This document shows, piece by piece, positions 43,901 through 52,025 of a stretch of DNA of 64,000 bases (positions within the stretch are counted from its first letter, which is position 1; every line of letters starts with the position of its first letter). The notes beneath the pieces were generated by a model that saw nothing but the letters and a program-made list of their open reading frames with translations, was not told the DNA's origin and ran no database searches. The stretch spans positions 62,001 through 126,000 of the forward strand of contig NZ_QXQA01000003.1 in the NCBI RefSeq assembly GCF_003583765.1, written 5' to 3'. The translations under genes were made by a program, and so were the position numbers. The stretch is from Paenibacillus nanensis. GTDB lineage: Bacteria; Bacillota; Bacilli; Paenibacillales; Paenibacillaceae.

Positions 43901-46391
43901 AGCCGGTCCAACGGGGCAGGCAGGCGAAGCGGGGCCGATTGGCCCGACTGGCCCTCAGGGGCTTGTCGGTCCGACAGGCCCGCAAGGACCTCAGGGTGAT
44001 GCGGGGGCGACGGGACCGGCCGGAGCACAAGGTCCAGCCGGCCCGCCAGGCGCAGAAGGGCCTCAGGGTCCGACAGGCCCGACAGGAGAGGCTGGTCCGA
44101 CTGGTGCCGCTGGCCCGGCGGGGCCGCAAGGTCCGACCGGTCCGGACGGCTCGCAAGGCCCGACTGGCCCGCAGGGTCCGCAAGGCGTAACCGGCCCTAC
44201 TGGACCGCTCGGACCTCAAGGCGCGACCGGTCCGTTCGGCGAACAAGGGCCGCAAGGCGAGATCGGACCGACGGGAGCAGTTGGTCCGCAAGGCGAAGCC
44301 GGCGCGACAGGCCCAACGGGTCCAGCAGGGGCGACCGGTACGCAGGGACCGACCGGCCAACAGGGCCCCGCTGGCGAGCAAGGTCCAATCGGCTTCCAGG
44401 GCGTTCAAGGCCCGACCGGGGAACAAGGCGCGACGGGCCCAACCGGCCCATTCGGAGCAACAGGGCCGGTCGGTCCGCAAGGGCCGCAGGGCGAAGCCGG
44501 GGCGACGGGCGCAGCGGGCCCCACCGGACCGCAAGGCCCGGCCGGCGTCACGGGCCCGACGGGACCGATCGGCGCGACGGGCGCGCAAGGAGGGATCGGC
44601 CCGACAGGCCCAACGGGTCCAACCGGGTTCGGCGTGACCGGTCCGGTTGGTCCGACCGGTCCGCAAGGGGAGGCTGGGCCGACAGGACCGCAAGGCCCGA
44701 CGGGGCCAGCTGGAGGCCCGCCGGGTCCGACAGGACCTACCGGTCCGGAGGGGCCGACCGGTCCTGCTGGTCCAGCTGGAGGACCGACGGGTCCGACGGG
44801 TCCAACCGGTCCTGCCGGCGAGACCGGCCCAACCGGTCCGACGGGGGAGACCGGCCCAACAGGAGCCGCAGGCGCGACGGGCCCGACCGGTCCGACGGGC
44901 ATGCCTGGCCCAACAGGAGCGCTTGGTCCGCAGGGTCCTGCAGGAGCCACGGGCCCAACCGGACCGCAAGGCACGCAAGGGCCGACCGGCGTGCAGGGCC
45001 CAACCGGACCTCAGGGAGAAGTTGGCCCGACGGGCCCGGCGGGACCGCAAGGCGCTGCCGGCGCGACGGGTGCCGATGGCCCGATTGGCCCGACAGGCCC
45101 TGCCGGCCCGACCGGCGCAACGGGAGCGGCAGGAGCGGATGGCCCGATCGGTCCGACCGGCCCCGTCGGTCCGCAAGGTGTTGCCGGTCCCACAGGAGCG
45201 ACAGGTCCAATCGGAGCGACTGGCGCGCAAGGACCGGAAGGACCGACCGGCGCCACGGGGCCTGCCGGCGGTATCGGTCCCGCCGGACCGCAAGGCCCGC
45301 AAGGCGTAACCGGCCCGACCGGGCCTCAAGGGGCGCAAGGTCCGGCCGGCGATCAAGGCCCGACCGGTCCGCAAGGCGAACCGGGCGCTACCGGTCCGCT
45401 CGGCCCTCAGGGGCCGGCCGGCCCAACCGGGCCTGCCGGCGATACTGGCGCAACCGGTCCAACCGGCGCGACCGGACCGGCAGGCGCGACAGGTCCGACG
45501 GGGCCGCAAGGAGTGACGGGGGCGCAAGGCCCGACCGGCGAGCAAGGGGTTACAGGCCCGGAGGGCGCGGCAGGTCCGACCGGTCCCGCCGGCCCAACCG
45601 GCGCCCAAGGGCCGACCGGCGCGACCGGGCCGATCGGCCCGACTGGCCCGCAAGGTCCGCAAGGCGTAACCGGCCCAACCGGACCTCAAGGCGTTCAAGG
45701 TCAAGCGGGTCCGCAGGGATCGACGGGCCCGACGGGTGACACCGGTCCGACGGGGCCGGCGGGACCAGCGGGAGCGGCTGGGCCGACAGGAGCAGCTGGA
45801 GCTGTAGGCCCGACGGGAGCAACCGGCCCAACGGGTCCGCAAGGTGCGGTCGGTCCGACAGGCCCGGCTGGAGCAACAGGCGTGCAGGGGCCGACTGGCG
45901 TGCAGGGACCGACAGGTCCGACTGGCCCCATCGGCGTCACAGGCGCGACCGGCCCGACGGGAGTTACCGGCCCTACAGGGGCGACTGGCCCTGCCCCTTC
46001 TTTACAGTTCGCTCAAACCGCGGTTCCGCAAAATATTCCGCTCACGGGAACGGAAACGACAGTACTGAGCGTGGGAGTAACGGCTTCCGCGGGTAACCGG
46101 GTTAAAATCGACACTTCCCTCCAAGCGAACGCGATCATTGCCGCCGGCAATCCGCGTCTGGATTATAGAATTAGAATTTATCGAACCGCGACGCTGCTGG
46201 CTGAATATCGAACGGAACAGAACTTTTTGGGGGGCAGCGGGAACCAGCGGTATATCGAGTCGGCTACATTTGTTGACGCTCCTCCCGCCGGCTCGCATAC
46301 GTATCAGATTCGGGTAGCGGTCATTACGGCAGACAGCATTACTTCCCTAAGTGTGGAAACGCGGGCATTGAACACGCTATTGTTTGCATAG
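40935..46391 (+). CDS. Giant collagen-like surface protein; start codon appears to be ATA
   Basis: About 1,818 residues. Residues 1-28 are polar and basic ([20 protein letters not shown], then VWIRIIR) with no signal peptide or LPxTG anchor. Residues 29-1687 are Gly-X-Y triplets dominated by GPT, GAT, GPA and GPQ, with Thr at Y as in the glycosylated repeats of BclA-type exosporium proteins. Residues 1688-1818 are a beta-rich non-collagen C-terminal domain ([20 protein letters not shown] to [16 protein letters not shown]), presumably trimerising. The GGGAGGAGG site ends at 40925. The reading frame has no ATG, GTG or TTG from the TAG at 40908 to the first GTG in the repeats at 41175. ATA 40935, 9 bases after the site, fits best. 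The first reasonable canonical start, GTG 41175, would delete the whole N-terminus. A cytoplasmic N-terminus fits assembly on a developing spore. The two glycosyltransferase genes directly follow. Confidence 0.85.
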   Translation: MPNPDHNKKLKKVSISERNRKVWIRIIRGKRGPAGPPGPPGPPGPPGPRGPRGKDGKRGKRGPEGPVGPIGPTGATGPAGVTGPAGAMGPAGVTGPTGATGPAGVTGPTGATGPAGATGPAGVTGPTGATGPAGATGPAGVTGPTGAMGPAGVTGPTGATGPAGVAGPTGATGPAGATGPTGATGPAGVAGPTGATGPAGVTGPTGATGPAGVAGPTGATGPAGVAGPTGATGPAGVTGPTGATGPAGATGPTGATGPTGPAGATGPTGIGATGPTGPTGPTGPAGGPPGPTGPTGPTGATGPAGLTGPTGPIGPTGEAGPTGATGPTGPAGAIGPTGLGATGPTGPTGPTGPAGGPPGPTGPTGPTGPTGAAGPAGLTGPTGPPGPTGEVGPTGATGPTGPAGATGPTGIGGTGPTGPPGSTGPTGPTGAAGPEGATGPTGPPGPMGEVGPTGATGPTGPAGATGPTGIGATGPTGPPGSTGPTGPTGAAGPEGATGPTGPIGPTGEAGPTGATGPAGEAGPTGATGPAGAAGATGAAGPTGPAGEPGPTGPAGPTGPAGPTGLQGVIGPTGPAGPQGDIGAQGPAGPTGPTGTQGATGTAGPTGATGETGPTGPQGEPGSQGPTGPAGAIGPQGPEGPTGPVGADGSQGPTGPAGEVGPTGPLGPVGPTGPTGSQGATGVQGPAGPAGATGPTGEGATGPTGPTGATGPTGATGPTGPAGGPPGPTGPTGPPGPAGGPTGPTGPTGPTGPTGPTGPAGIQGPPGPTGPTGSPGATGAAGPQGAVGPTGPTGPQGAAGPTGAQGATGPTGDTGPQGEQGPTGPPGATGVQGAVGPTGATGSEGPQGPAGVPGPQGPTGAAGPAGPAGATGPVGPIGPQGEVGPTGPAGVQGPTGTQGPTGVIGPTGAQGQPGPVGPQGATGPQGATGPTGAIGATGPAGIQGEAGSTGPTGAQGPTGPAGVVGPTGPAGPQGSPGPTGVPGPTGPPGEAGPTGQAGEAGPIGPTGPQGLVGPTGPQGPQGDAGATGPAGAQGPAGPPGAEGPQGPTGPTGEAGPTGAAGPAGPQGPTGPDGSQGPTGPQGPQGVTGPTGPLGPQGATGPFGEQGPQGEIGPTGAVGPQGEAGATGPTGPAGATGTQGPTGQQGPAGEQGPIGFQGVQGPTGEQGATGPTGPFGATGPVGPQGPQGEAGATGAAGPTGPQGPAGVTGPTGPIGATGAQGGIGPTGPTGPTGFGVTGPVGPTGPQGEAGPTGPQGPTGPAGGPPGPTGPTGPEGPTGPAGPAGGPTGPTGPTGPAGETGPTGPTGETGPTGAAGATGPTGPTGMPGPTGALGPQGPAGATGPTGPQGTQGPTGVQGPTGPQGEVGPTGPAGPQGAAGATGADGPIGPTGPAGPTGATGAAGADGPIGPTGPVGPQGVAGPTGATGPIGATGAQGPEGPTGATGPAGGIGPAGPQGPQGVTGPTGPQGAQGPAGDQGPTGPQGEPGATGPLGPQGPAGPTGPAGDTGATGPTGATGPAGATGPTGPQGVTGAQGPTGEQGVTGPEGAAGPTGPAGPTGAQGPTGATGPIGPTGPQGPQGVTGPTGPQGVQGQAGPQGSTGPTGDTGPTGPAGPAGAAGPTGAAGAVGPTGATGPTGPQGAVGPTGPAGATGVQGPTGVQGPTGPTGPIGVTGATGPTGVTGPTGATGPAPSLQFAQTAVPQNIPLTGTETTVLSVGVTASAGNRVKIDTSLQANAIIAAGNPRLDYRIRIYRTATLLAEYRTEQNFLGGSGNQRYIESATFVDAPPAGSHTYQIRVAVITADSITSLSVETRALNTLLFA
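41019..45995 (+). repeat. Gly-X-Y coding repeat tract with nested DNA repeats
   Basis: About 1,659 codons of collagen triplets. From 41160 to 41720 the DNA is a near-identical array of 18- and 36-base units (gcgacgggacctgctgga, gtgacgggtccgacggga). From about 41700 to 42480 a larger module of about 180-210 bases recurs four times, each with [18 protein letters not shown] or GPTGIGGTG. Downstream repeats are more diverged. Triplet breaks occur at GIG/GLG/GEG/GFG and at PAGGPPG. Confidence 0.92.
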
Positions 46392-46425
46392 CTTTTGGCA
46401 GCGGCCGAGATGGGAGCGTATGAAG

Positions 46426-47508
46426 ATGATAAGCATCAGTTTATGTCTAATTGTCAAAAATGAACAATCGACCTTAGGCCGCTGCCTCGATTCGGTGCGC
46501 GAAGCGGTCGACGAAATCGTCATTGCCGATACGGGCTCGACCGACGGCACCAAAGAGATTGCGGCGAACTATACGGACCGGATCTACGATTACCGCTGGT
46601 CCGACGACTTTGCGGCAGCACGCAACTTTTGTTTCGATCAGGCGCAGACCGATTATATATTATGGCTGGACGCCGACGACGTCCTGCTGGATGAGGACCG
46701 GGAGAAGCTGCTCCGGTTAAAGAAAGAAATCAAGGATACCGTAGACGCCGTCTCGATGATTTATCATTACGCGTTCGACGAATTCGGCAACGTGACGCTG
46801 AGCCTTCGCCGCAACCGGCTGGTAAAGCGCGCGAGAGGCTTCCGGTGGCATGGGCCCGTGCATGAGTATTTGGCCGTGAGCGGGTCGATCCTGAGCAGCG
46901 ATATCGTTGTGACGCATCGCAGAACGCATGTGCAGTCGGCAAGAAATTTAACCATTTTCGAAAACAGAATGCGGCGGGGAGAGCTCTTCTCCCCCCGCGA
47001 TCTGTATTATTACGCCAACGAGCTGTTAGACCATGGGATGGACGAAAAGGCGGCGGATAAGTATGAACAATTTCTCGCTACCGGACAAGGCTGGTCGGAG
47101 GACGTTATTTCCGCTTGCCTAAAGCTGGCGGACATTTATTCGCGCATGCGGCAGCCTGAGAAGCAAATTGCGATGCTATGGAAAACGTTTGATTACGGTG
47201 AGCCAAGAGCGGAATGCTGCTGCAGGCTCGGTCATTTTTTTATGGAAAGAGACAGGCCGGAGGAAGCGTCCTTCTGGTACCGGCTTGCGACCAGGCTGGA
47301 GAAGCCGAAGGACTGCTGGGGATTCCTGCAGGACGCGTATTGGACATGGGTGCCCCATTTGCAGCTGTGCGTCTGCTATTGCAGAATAGGGGACTTTGGC
47401 AAAGCCTATTACCATAATGAGATGGCCGGGCGCTATCGGCCGGATGATCCGCATGTGCTGCACAACCGGCGTTATTTGGAAGGAGTGCTTCGCAATGAAG
47501 CGTTATGA
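46426..47508 (+). CDS. GT2 glycosyltransferase with C-terminal TPR-like domain
   Basis: A 360-residue protein. The GT-A fold has ISLCLIVKNEQSTLGRCLDS, IADTGSTDGTKEI, the WSDDFAAARNF motif, and the metal-binding WLDADD (D82, D84, D85). This is the SunS/TPR type of family 2 glycosyltransferase, several of which glycosylate peptides or proteins. From about residue 225 it is helical with repeats; its end (RAECCCRLGHFFMERDRPEE, then YWTWVPHLQLCVCYCRIGDF) is homologous to the middle of the next protein. ATG 46426 is 9 bases after GGGAG; ATG 46420 is possible. It starts 34 bases after the collagen-like gene, so the collagen protein is the likely acceptor. Confidence 0.87.
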   Translation: MISISLCLIVKNEQSTLGRCLDSVREAVDEIVIADTGSTDGTKEIAANYTDRIYDYRWSDDFAAARNFCFDQAQTDYILWLDADDVLLDEDREKLLRLKKEIKDTVDAVSMIYHYAFDEFGNVTLSLRRNRLVKRARGFRWHGPVHEYLAVSGSILSSDIVVTHRRTHVQSARNLTIFENRMRRGELFSPRDLYYYANELLDHGMDEKAADKYEQFLATGQGWSEDVISACLKLADIYSRMRQPEKQIAMLWKTFDYGEPRAECCCRLGHFFMERDRPEEASFWYRLATRLEKPKDCWGFLQDAYWTWVPHLQLCVCYCRIGDFGKAYYHNEMAGRYRPDDPHVLHNRRYLEGVLRNEAL

Positions 47509-49774
47509 CGGGACGCTGGAACGACTGACAATCGTTCAGGTGGCGCCGGACTATTACCCGATCCCTCCTCTTGCCTACGGCGGCATCGAGCGGGTCGTGC
47601 ATACCCTCACAGAGCAGCTTGTCAGACTTGGGCATCGTGTCATCCTTTACGCCCCCGAAGGCAGCGTAACCTCCGCTGAGCTTGTGACATATACCCACAG
47701 CGGGGGGAACCCGGGGATGATTCGAGACAAGGTGGTCCGCACTTTGCCACAAGACGTCGATATTATTCACGACCATACGCATTCCTCCGTTATTGGCAGA
47801 TTAGAGCTCCCGATCCCGACTGTCTGCACGCTGCATGCGACCGTTAACAACGGCGTCGCGAACCCCGTCTATTTGAGTGAGAGCTCGCGGCGTGCGGCAG
47901 GGGGGGGCTCGGGGCATTATATTTACAACGGCATTGACCCGGAAGACTTTGACTTCTCGGAGGAGAAATCCGATTATTTGCTGTTTATGGGAGTCATTAG
48001 CCCGCATAAGGGAGTTCACCATGCGCTGCGCATCGCGGAAGAAACAGGACAGAGACTTGTGCTGGCGGGTCCCGTATTCAGCATGGATTATTTCCGCTCC
48101 GAAATCGAGCCGGCGCTTCGCCGCAATCCGAGGCTGGAATATGCAGGAGAGGTGGGAGGAGCGGATAAAAGGCGGTTGCTGAAGGAAGCGCGGTGCATGC
48201 TGTTTCCGACCTGCTGCGAGGAAGCGTTCGGGCTTGTCATGGTAGAGGCGATGGCCAGCGGGACACCGGTTCTTGCGCTTGCGAACGGCGCCGTTCCGGA
48301 GGTGATGAGCGGCTTTCCCGAGCTTATTTGCCGAGATGTCGAGGAGATGAAGGAGAAGCTGGCTTTAGGACTTTTTCCGGAAAGCCGCGACTTGAGGAAT
48401 TACGCGCTCAGAATGTTTACCCATGAGGAGATGACCCGCCGTTACGTGGAGCTGTACCGAAGGTTGATTGATACGAACATAGCAACTAAGAATGAGAAGA
48501 TGCAGCAAGAGATTGTTAGCGACCAATTGGTCATTCGTCTATGTGAAGCCATTATGCGGGATGAAAAATCGACGGTTGGACAAAAGCTTGCGGCGTGCGA
48601 TGAAGCGGCCGAGCTGTGGCGGCTCCGGGAAGAGCCGGAGAAGGAGAAGTCCTATGTATTCCGATCCTTCGAATATGCCGCGCCGCGCGCCGAATTTTGC
48701 TGCAGGCTCGGCTATCTCTATATGAGAATGGAGGATTACGCCAAAGCCGCCTATTGGTATCGTCTCGCGACGCAGCTCGAGCCTCCTGCGGAAAAGGGCG
48801 CGTTTTACATCGAAGCTTGCTGGACCTGGCTTCCGCATGTGCAGTTATGCGTTTGCTGCTATCGGCTGGGAGATGTGGAGGCGGCCTACCGCCATAATGA
48901 AGCGGCGCGCGCGCTAAAGCCGGACGATCCTCATGTTATTTATAACAGATCGTTTCTGGAGCCGCTGGTCACGGCTCGAGGTCCGGAAGCGGATCATTTC
49001 GAGGAAGTGGAGCTCGAAGGCGCGAACGGCTCCCGCTTTCGAATGTCGTTAAGGCTTCCCGGCTTCATTGAAGAGACCATTCGGGAACGAGGCGGGTGGG
49101 AGACCGGATTAGCCCGCCTGATTGCCCGTCGTATGAAAAATGGAGGAGTGTTTGCGGATATTGGGGCCAATATCGGCTTTCACTCGTTATACATAGCCAG
49201 CATAGGAGAATCGGTGCATTGCGTAAGCTTCGAGCCTCACCCGGAGCTTCATCTTCAATTGAAAGAAAACGCGGAGCTGAACGGATTTACGAATCTAACC
49301 GCCTATGAGTGCGCGGTCGCCGATGTGTCGGGCGACATCGATTTTCGTCTGCAGTCGATGAACGCATATAACCGCGGTCTTTCAGGGTCCATGCAGTCTG
49401 TCTCAACCGTTGACAACGCGTTTACCGCGGCTCGAGTCGCCGCCTTAACATTGGACGAAGCGTTGAGCGACGACCAAAAGAACCGGGTACGGGCAATCAA
49501 GATCGATACGCAAGGCATCGAATTTGAAGTGCTGCGCGGGGCCGCTGAGACCGTACGCCGGTCGAGACCGCTTGTGGCGTTCGAATACCATGCTTACGGC
49601 ACGCGGCCGCTCGAAGAAATGATGGCGCTTCTTCCCGGCTACATGATTTACAAGCTTCAAGCGTGGACCGGGGAGCTGAGGCGGCTGGAAGAAGAGGATC
49701 CTCCGGATTTCGAGCAGGATTATATCGCCTTACCGGATGAGGACCTGCTTGAATGGGGTCGGTCCGAAGACTAA
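47495..49774 (+). CDS. GT4 glycosyltransferase - TPR - FkbM methyltransferase fusion
   Basis: A 759-residue three-part protein. Residues 1-330 are a GT-B family 4 glycosyltransferase (PPLAYGGIERVVHTLTEQLV, then YLLFMGVISPHKGVHHALRI, and the EX7E motif in EAFGLVMVE, E243 and E251). Residues 337-490 are a Cys-rich TPR-like domain homologous to the end of the GT2 protein (RAEFCCRLGYLYMRMEDYAK and CWTWLPHVQLCVCCYRLGD). Residues 545-715 are an FkbM methyltransferase (FADIGANIGFHSLYIASIGE, SFEPHPELHLQL, KIDTQGIEFEVL). It overlaps the GT2 gene by 14 bases. Extension of the collagen glycan followed by O-methyl capping is the natural reading, as in the methylated sugar anthrose of BclA. Confidence 0.88.
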   Translation: MKRYDGTLERLTIVQVAPDYYPIPPLAYGGIERVVHTLTEQLVRLGHRVILYAPEGSVTSAELVTYTHSGGNPGMIRDKVVRTLPQDVDIIHDHTHSSVIGRLELPIPTVCTLHATVNNGVANPVYLSESSRRAAGGGSGHYIYNGIDPEDFDFSEEKSDYLLFMGVISPHKGVHHALRIAEETGQRLVLAGPVFSMDYFRSEIEPALRRNPRLEYAGEVGGADKRRLLKEARCMLFPTCCEEAFGLVMVEAMASGTPVLALANGAVPEVMSGFPELICRDVEEMKEKLALGLFPESRDLRNYALRMFTHEEMTRRYVELYRRLIDTNIATKNEKMQQEIVSDQLVIRLCEAIMRDEKSTVGQKLAACDEAAELWRLREEPEKEKSYVFRSFEYAAPRAEFCCRLGYLYMRMEDYAKAAYWYRLATQLEPPAEKGAFYIEACWTWLPHVQLCVCCYRLGDVEAAYRHNEAARALKPDDPHVIYNRSFLEPLVTARGPEADHFEEVELEGANGSRFRMSLRLPGFIEETIRERGGWETGLARLIARRMKNGGVFADIGANIGFHSLYIASIGESVHCVSFEPHPELHLQLKENAELNGFTNLTAYECAVADVSGDIDFRLQSMNAYNRGLSGSMQSVSTVDNAFTAARVAALTLDEALSDDQKNRVRAIKIDTQGIEFEVLRGAAETVRRSRPLVAFEYHAYGTRPLEEMMALLPGYMIYKLQAWTGELRRLEEEDPPDFEQDYIALPDEDLLEWGRSED

Positions 49775-49798
49775 TTTCATCACGTATCCCGGATGAGG

Positions 49799-49829
49799 GG
49801 CTGTCTCGAAGCAGACGGCCTTATTTTTT
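49799..49829 (+). terminator. Rho-independent terminator of the collagen-glycosyltransferase operon
   Basis: GGCTGTCT and AGACGGCC form an 8-bp stem with one wobble, followed by TTATTTTTTT. Confidence 0.85.
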
Positions 49830-49862
49830 TGCGGAACGCTCTTTATTTTTGCCAATCGCTTA

Positions 49863-49891
49863 TTGACAAGATTTCATGAAATCATTATAGT
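49863..49891 (+). promoter_or_regulatory. Sigma-A promoter of the siderophore-binding gene
   Basis: TTGACA and TATAGT are 17 bp apart; the Fur box follows immediately. Confidence 0.8.
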
Positions 49892-49904
49892 TAGGAATGG
49901 CTAT

Positions 49905-49923
49905 GATAGTGATAATCATTTTC
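49905..49923. promoter_or_regulatory. Fur box
   Basis: GATAGTGATAATCATTTTC matches the 19-bp Fur consensus GATAATGATAATCATTATC at 17 positions, just downstream of the promoter: repression when iron is sufficient. Confidence 0.9.
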
Positions 49924-49969
49924 ATATGTAACACCATTTTTTTACGAAAGACGAAAAGGGGCAACGAAC

Positions 49970-50956
49970 ATGAAAAAAGCATTTACTTCTATTCTTCTTC
50001 TGCTTGTGCTCGTGATAAGCGCTTGCGGCAACAACGCCGCGAATGTGCAGAACGAAACGCCTAGCGCCAGCCCGTCCAATCAGGCGACGAACGCAGGCAA
50101 TTCGAACGGTAACGATGGAGGAGCAGGTAACGCAGCCAATTCGGGAACGATTACTTATCAGTCCGAGAACGGTCCAATTGATATCCCTGCAAATCCGCAG
50201 CGTATTATCGCTTTGACGAACGCGCCGAATGTAATTTCCCTTGGCGGCACGCTAGTCGGCGTAGATGAGTGGACGAAAAAAAATCCTCTGTTTACAGAAA
50301 AGCTAGAGGGAATCGAAACGGTGTCGGAAGCGGATTTGGAGAAGCTGATCGAGCTTGAACCTGATCTGATCATTGCGGGCTCCCATATGCAGAACCTTGA
50401 TAAAATAGGGGAAATCGCACCAACAATCGTTTATACTTGGGGTAAGCTGGATTATTTGGCGCAGCAGCTGGAGATCGGTAAAGTACTGAACAAAGAAGCG
50501 GAAGCGCAGGCTTGGATTGACGACTTTACAGCTCGCGCGAAAGCGGCTGGCGAAGAAATCAAAGCGAAAATCGGCGAAAATGCTACGGTATCCGTCTTCG
50601 AATACGATACGAAGGATTTCTATGTGTTCGGCAATAACTGGGCCCGCGGCACAGAGGTGCTGTATCAAGCCATGGGCCTCGGCATGAACGAAAAGGTGAA
50701 GCAGGACGCGCTTGGTCCCGGGTATTACACGCTTTCGAATGAAGTGATCGCGGATTATGCGGGCGATTATATCGTGTTAAGCCGGGTAAACGGCTCGAAC
50801 AACGCATTCCTGGAATCCGAGACGTGGAAAAACATTCCTGCCGTCAAAAACAACCGCGTCATCGAGCTGGATACGGAATCGATCAGCTACAGCGATCCGA
50901 CAACGCTTGAATATTTGCTCGATATTTTCAAAAAAGAATTTTTGGCAATGCCATAA
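49970..50956 (+). CDS. Iron-siderophore ABC transporter binding lipoprotein
   Basis: A 328-residue lipoprotein. Lipobox VISAC is followed by a Gly/Asn/Ser-rich linker (residues 22-60), then a type III (FhuD/FeuA-like) binding fold: IDIPANPQRIIALTNAPNVI, SEADLEKLIELEPDLIIAGS and the helical backbone region. It captures a ferric siderophore for import. No permease or ATPase is next to it, so it borrows components encoded elsewhere, as several Paenibacillus siderophore-binding proteins do. AAAGGGGC precedes the ATG; a Fur box controls the promoter. Confidence 0.92.
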   Translation: MKKAFTSILLLLVLVISACGNNAANVQNETPSASPSNQATNAGNSNGNDGGAGNAANSGTITYQSENGPIDIPANPQRIIALTNAPNVISLGGTLVGVDEWTKKNPLFTEKLEGIETVSEADLEKLIELEPDLIIAGSHMQNLDKIGEIAPTIVYTWGKLDYLAQQLEIGKVLNKEAEAQAWIDDFTARAKAAGEEIKAKIGENATVSVFEYDTKDFYVFGNNWARGTEVLYQAMGLGMNEKVKQDALGPGYYTLSNEVIADYAGDYIVLSRVNGSNNAFLESETWKNIPAVKNNRVIELDTESISYSDPTTLEYLLDIFKKEFLAMP

Positions 50957-50969
50957 GAATGACCTCGAA

Positions 50970-50997
50970 AAAAACACGCCGCCTTTGGCGTGTTTTT
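50970..50997 (+). terminator. Rho-independent terminator
   Basis: AAAAACACGCC and GGCGTGTTTTT form an 11-bp stem with a 6-base loop. Confidence 0.93.
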
Positions 50998-51082
50998 CGT
51001 TACCATGCAGAATCGGGCACCGAAAGTCGGATTCCAACGTATGAGCCGTGATATCGTAAGGTTGAAAGGAGGTGGCGATAGG

Positions 51083-51952
51083 ATGCTAGAGCATTGGAAT
51101 CGCGCGCTTGCGTATATTGAAAACCATTTGACGGATGATATCGCCATAGAAGAGGCGGCCCGGATCGCATTAAGCTCGGAATACCATTTCAAACGGATGT
51201 TTTCCATGTTATCCGGCATTCCATTATCGGAATATATCCGGCGCAGACGGTTGACGCTCGCCGCGTTCGAGCTGCAGCGCGATAACATAAGGGTAATTGA
51301 TGTCGCGGTCAAATACGGCTACCAATCGGCCGACGCCTTCACCAGAGCGTTCCAGACCATGCATGGCATTACGCCTTCGGAAGCGCGGTCGAAGGGACAG
51401 ACGCTGATATCCTATCCCCGCATGACCTTTCAATTAACGGTTAAGGGAGGAATCGGCATGAACTATCGAATCGTAGAGAAGGGACCGTTCCGGATTGTCG
51501 GCATGATGAAGAGGGTGAGCATTCAATTTGAAGGCGTCAATCCGGAGATTGCTGAGATGTGGGCAAGCTTGAATGAAGAGAGGATCGCGACGCTGAAAGG
51601 ATTATCGAATATCGAACCGCAGGGGATGATCAGCGCATCTGCGAATTTCTCCGAAGGGCGGATGGAGGAAAAAGGCCAATTGGATCATTACATCGGAGCG
51701 GCGACGACGAAGGAAACGCCTGAAGGCATGGACGCGCTCGAGGTGCCGGCTCTCACTTGGGCCTTGTTCGAAGCGGTCGGGCCGTTCCCGGAGACGCTGC
51801 AAGACGTATGGGGACGCATTTATGCCGAGTGGTTTCCATCATCGGCCTATGAAGCGGCAGAGGGGCCGGAGCTGCTGTGGAATGAATCGAAGGATACAAC
51901 GCTGCCTCATTACCGCAGCGAAATTTGGATTCCGGTCGTGAAGAAGCAATAA
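51083..51952 (+). CDS. AraC regulator with GyrI-like effector domain
   Basis: A 289-residue protein. An N-terminal AraC DNA-binding domain ([40 protein letters not shown] and [18 protein letters not shown]) is followed by a GyrI/Rob-type effector-binding domain from about residue 120 ([20 protein letters not shown] to [10 protein letters not shown]). Rob/SoxS-like proteins of this architecture sense drugs or hydrophobic compounds. ATG 51083 has AAAGGAGG upstream; earlier in-frame starts lie within the preceding terminator. Its target is not evident here. Confidence 0.9.
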   Translation: MLEHWNRALAYIENHLTDDIAIEEAARIALSSEYHFKRMFSMLSGIPLSEYIRRRRLTLAAFELQRDNIRVIDVAVKYGYQSADAFTRAFQTMHGITPSEARSKGQTLISYPRMTFQLTVKGGIGMNYRIVEKGPFRIVGMMKRVSIQFEGVNPEIAEMWASLNEERIATLKGLSNIEPQGMISASANFSEGRMEEKGQLDHYIGAATTKETPEGMDALEVPALTWALFEAVGPFPETLQDVWGRIYAEWFPSSAYEAAEGPELLWNESKDTTLPHYRSEIWIPVVKKQ

Positions 51953-51969
51953 CGGAGGATGCCTAAAAA

Positions 51970-52012
51970 AAATAGCATGCGATTCCGAAAATGGGATCGC
52001 ATGCTATTTCCT
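51970..52012. terminator. Bidirectional terminator
   Basis: AAATAGCATGCGAT and ATCGCATGCTATTT form a 14-bp perfect stem between two convergent genes. Confidence 0.93.
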
Positions 52013-52025
52013 ATTTTAACCGGTT

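Noticed and set aside
42375..45842. 1155-residue minus-strand Arg/Ser/Cys-rich reading frame
   Set aside because: Mirror of the collagen repeats with composition unlike any other protein here; no ribosome site.
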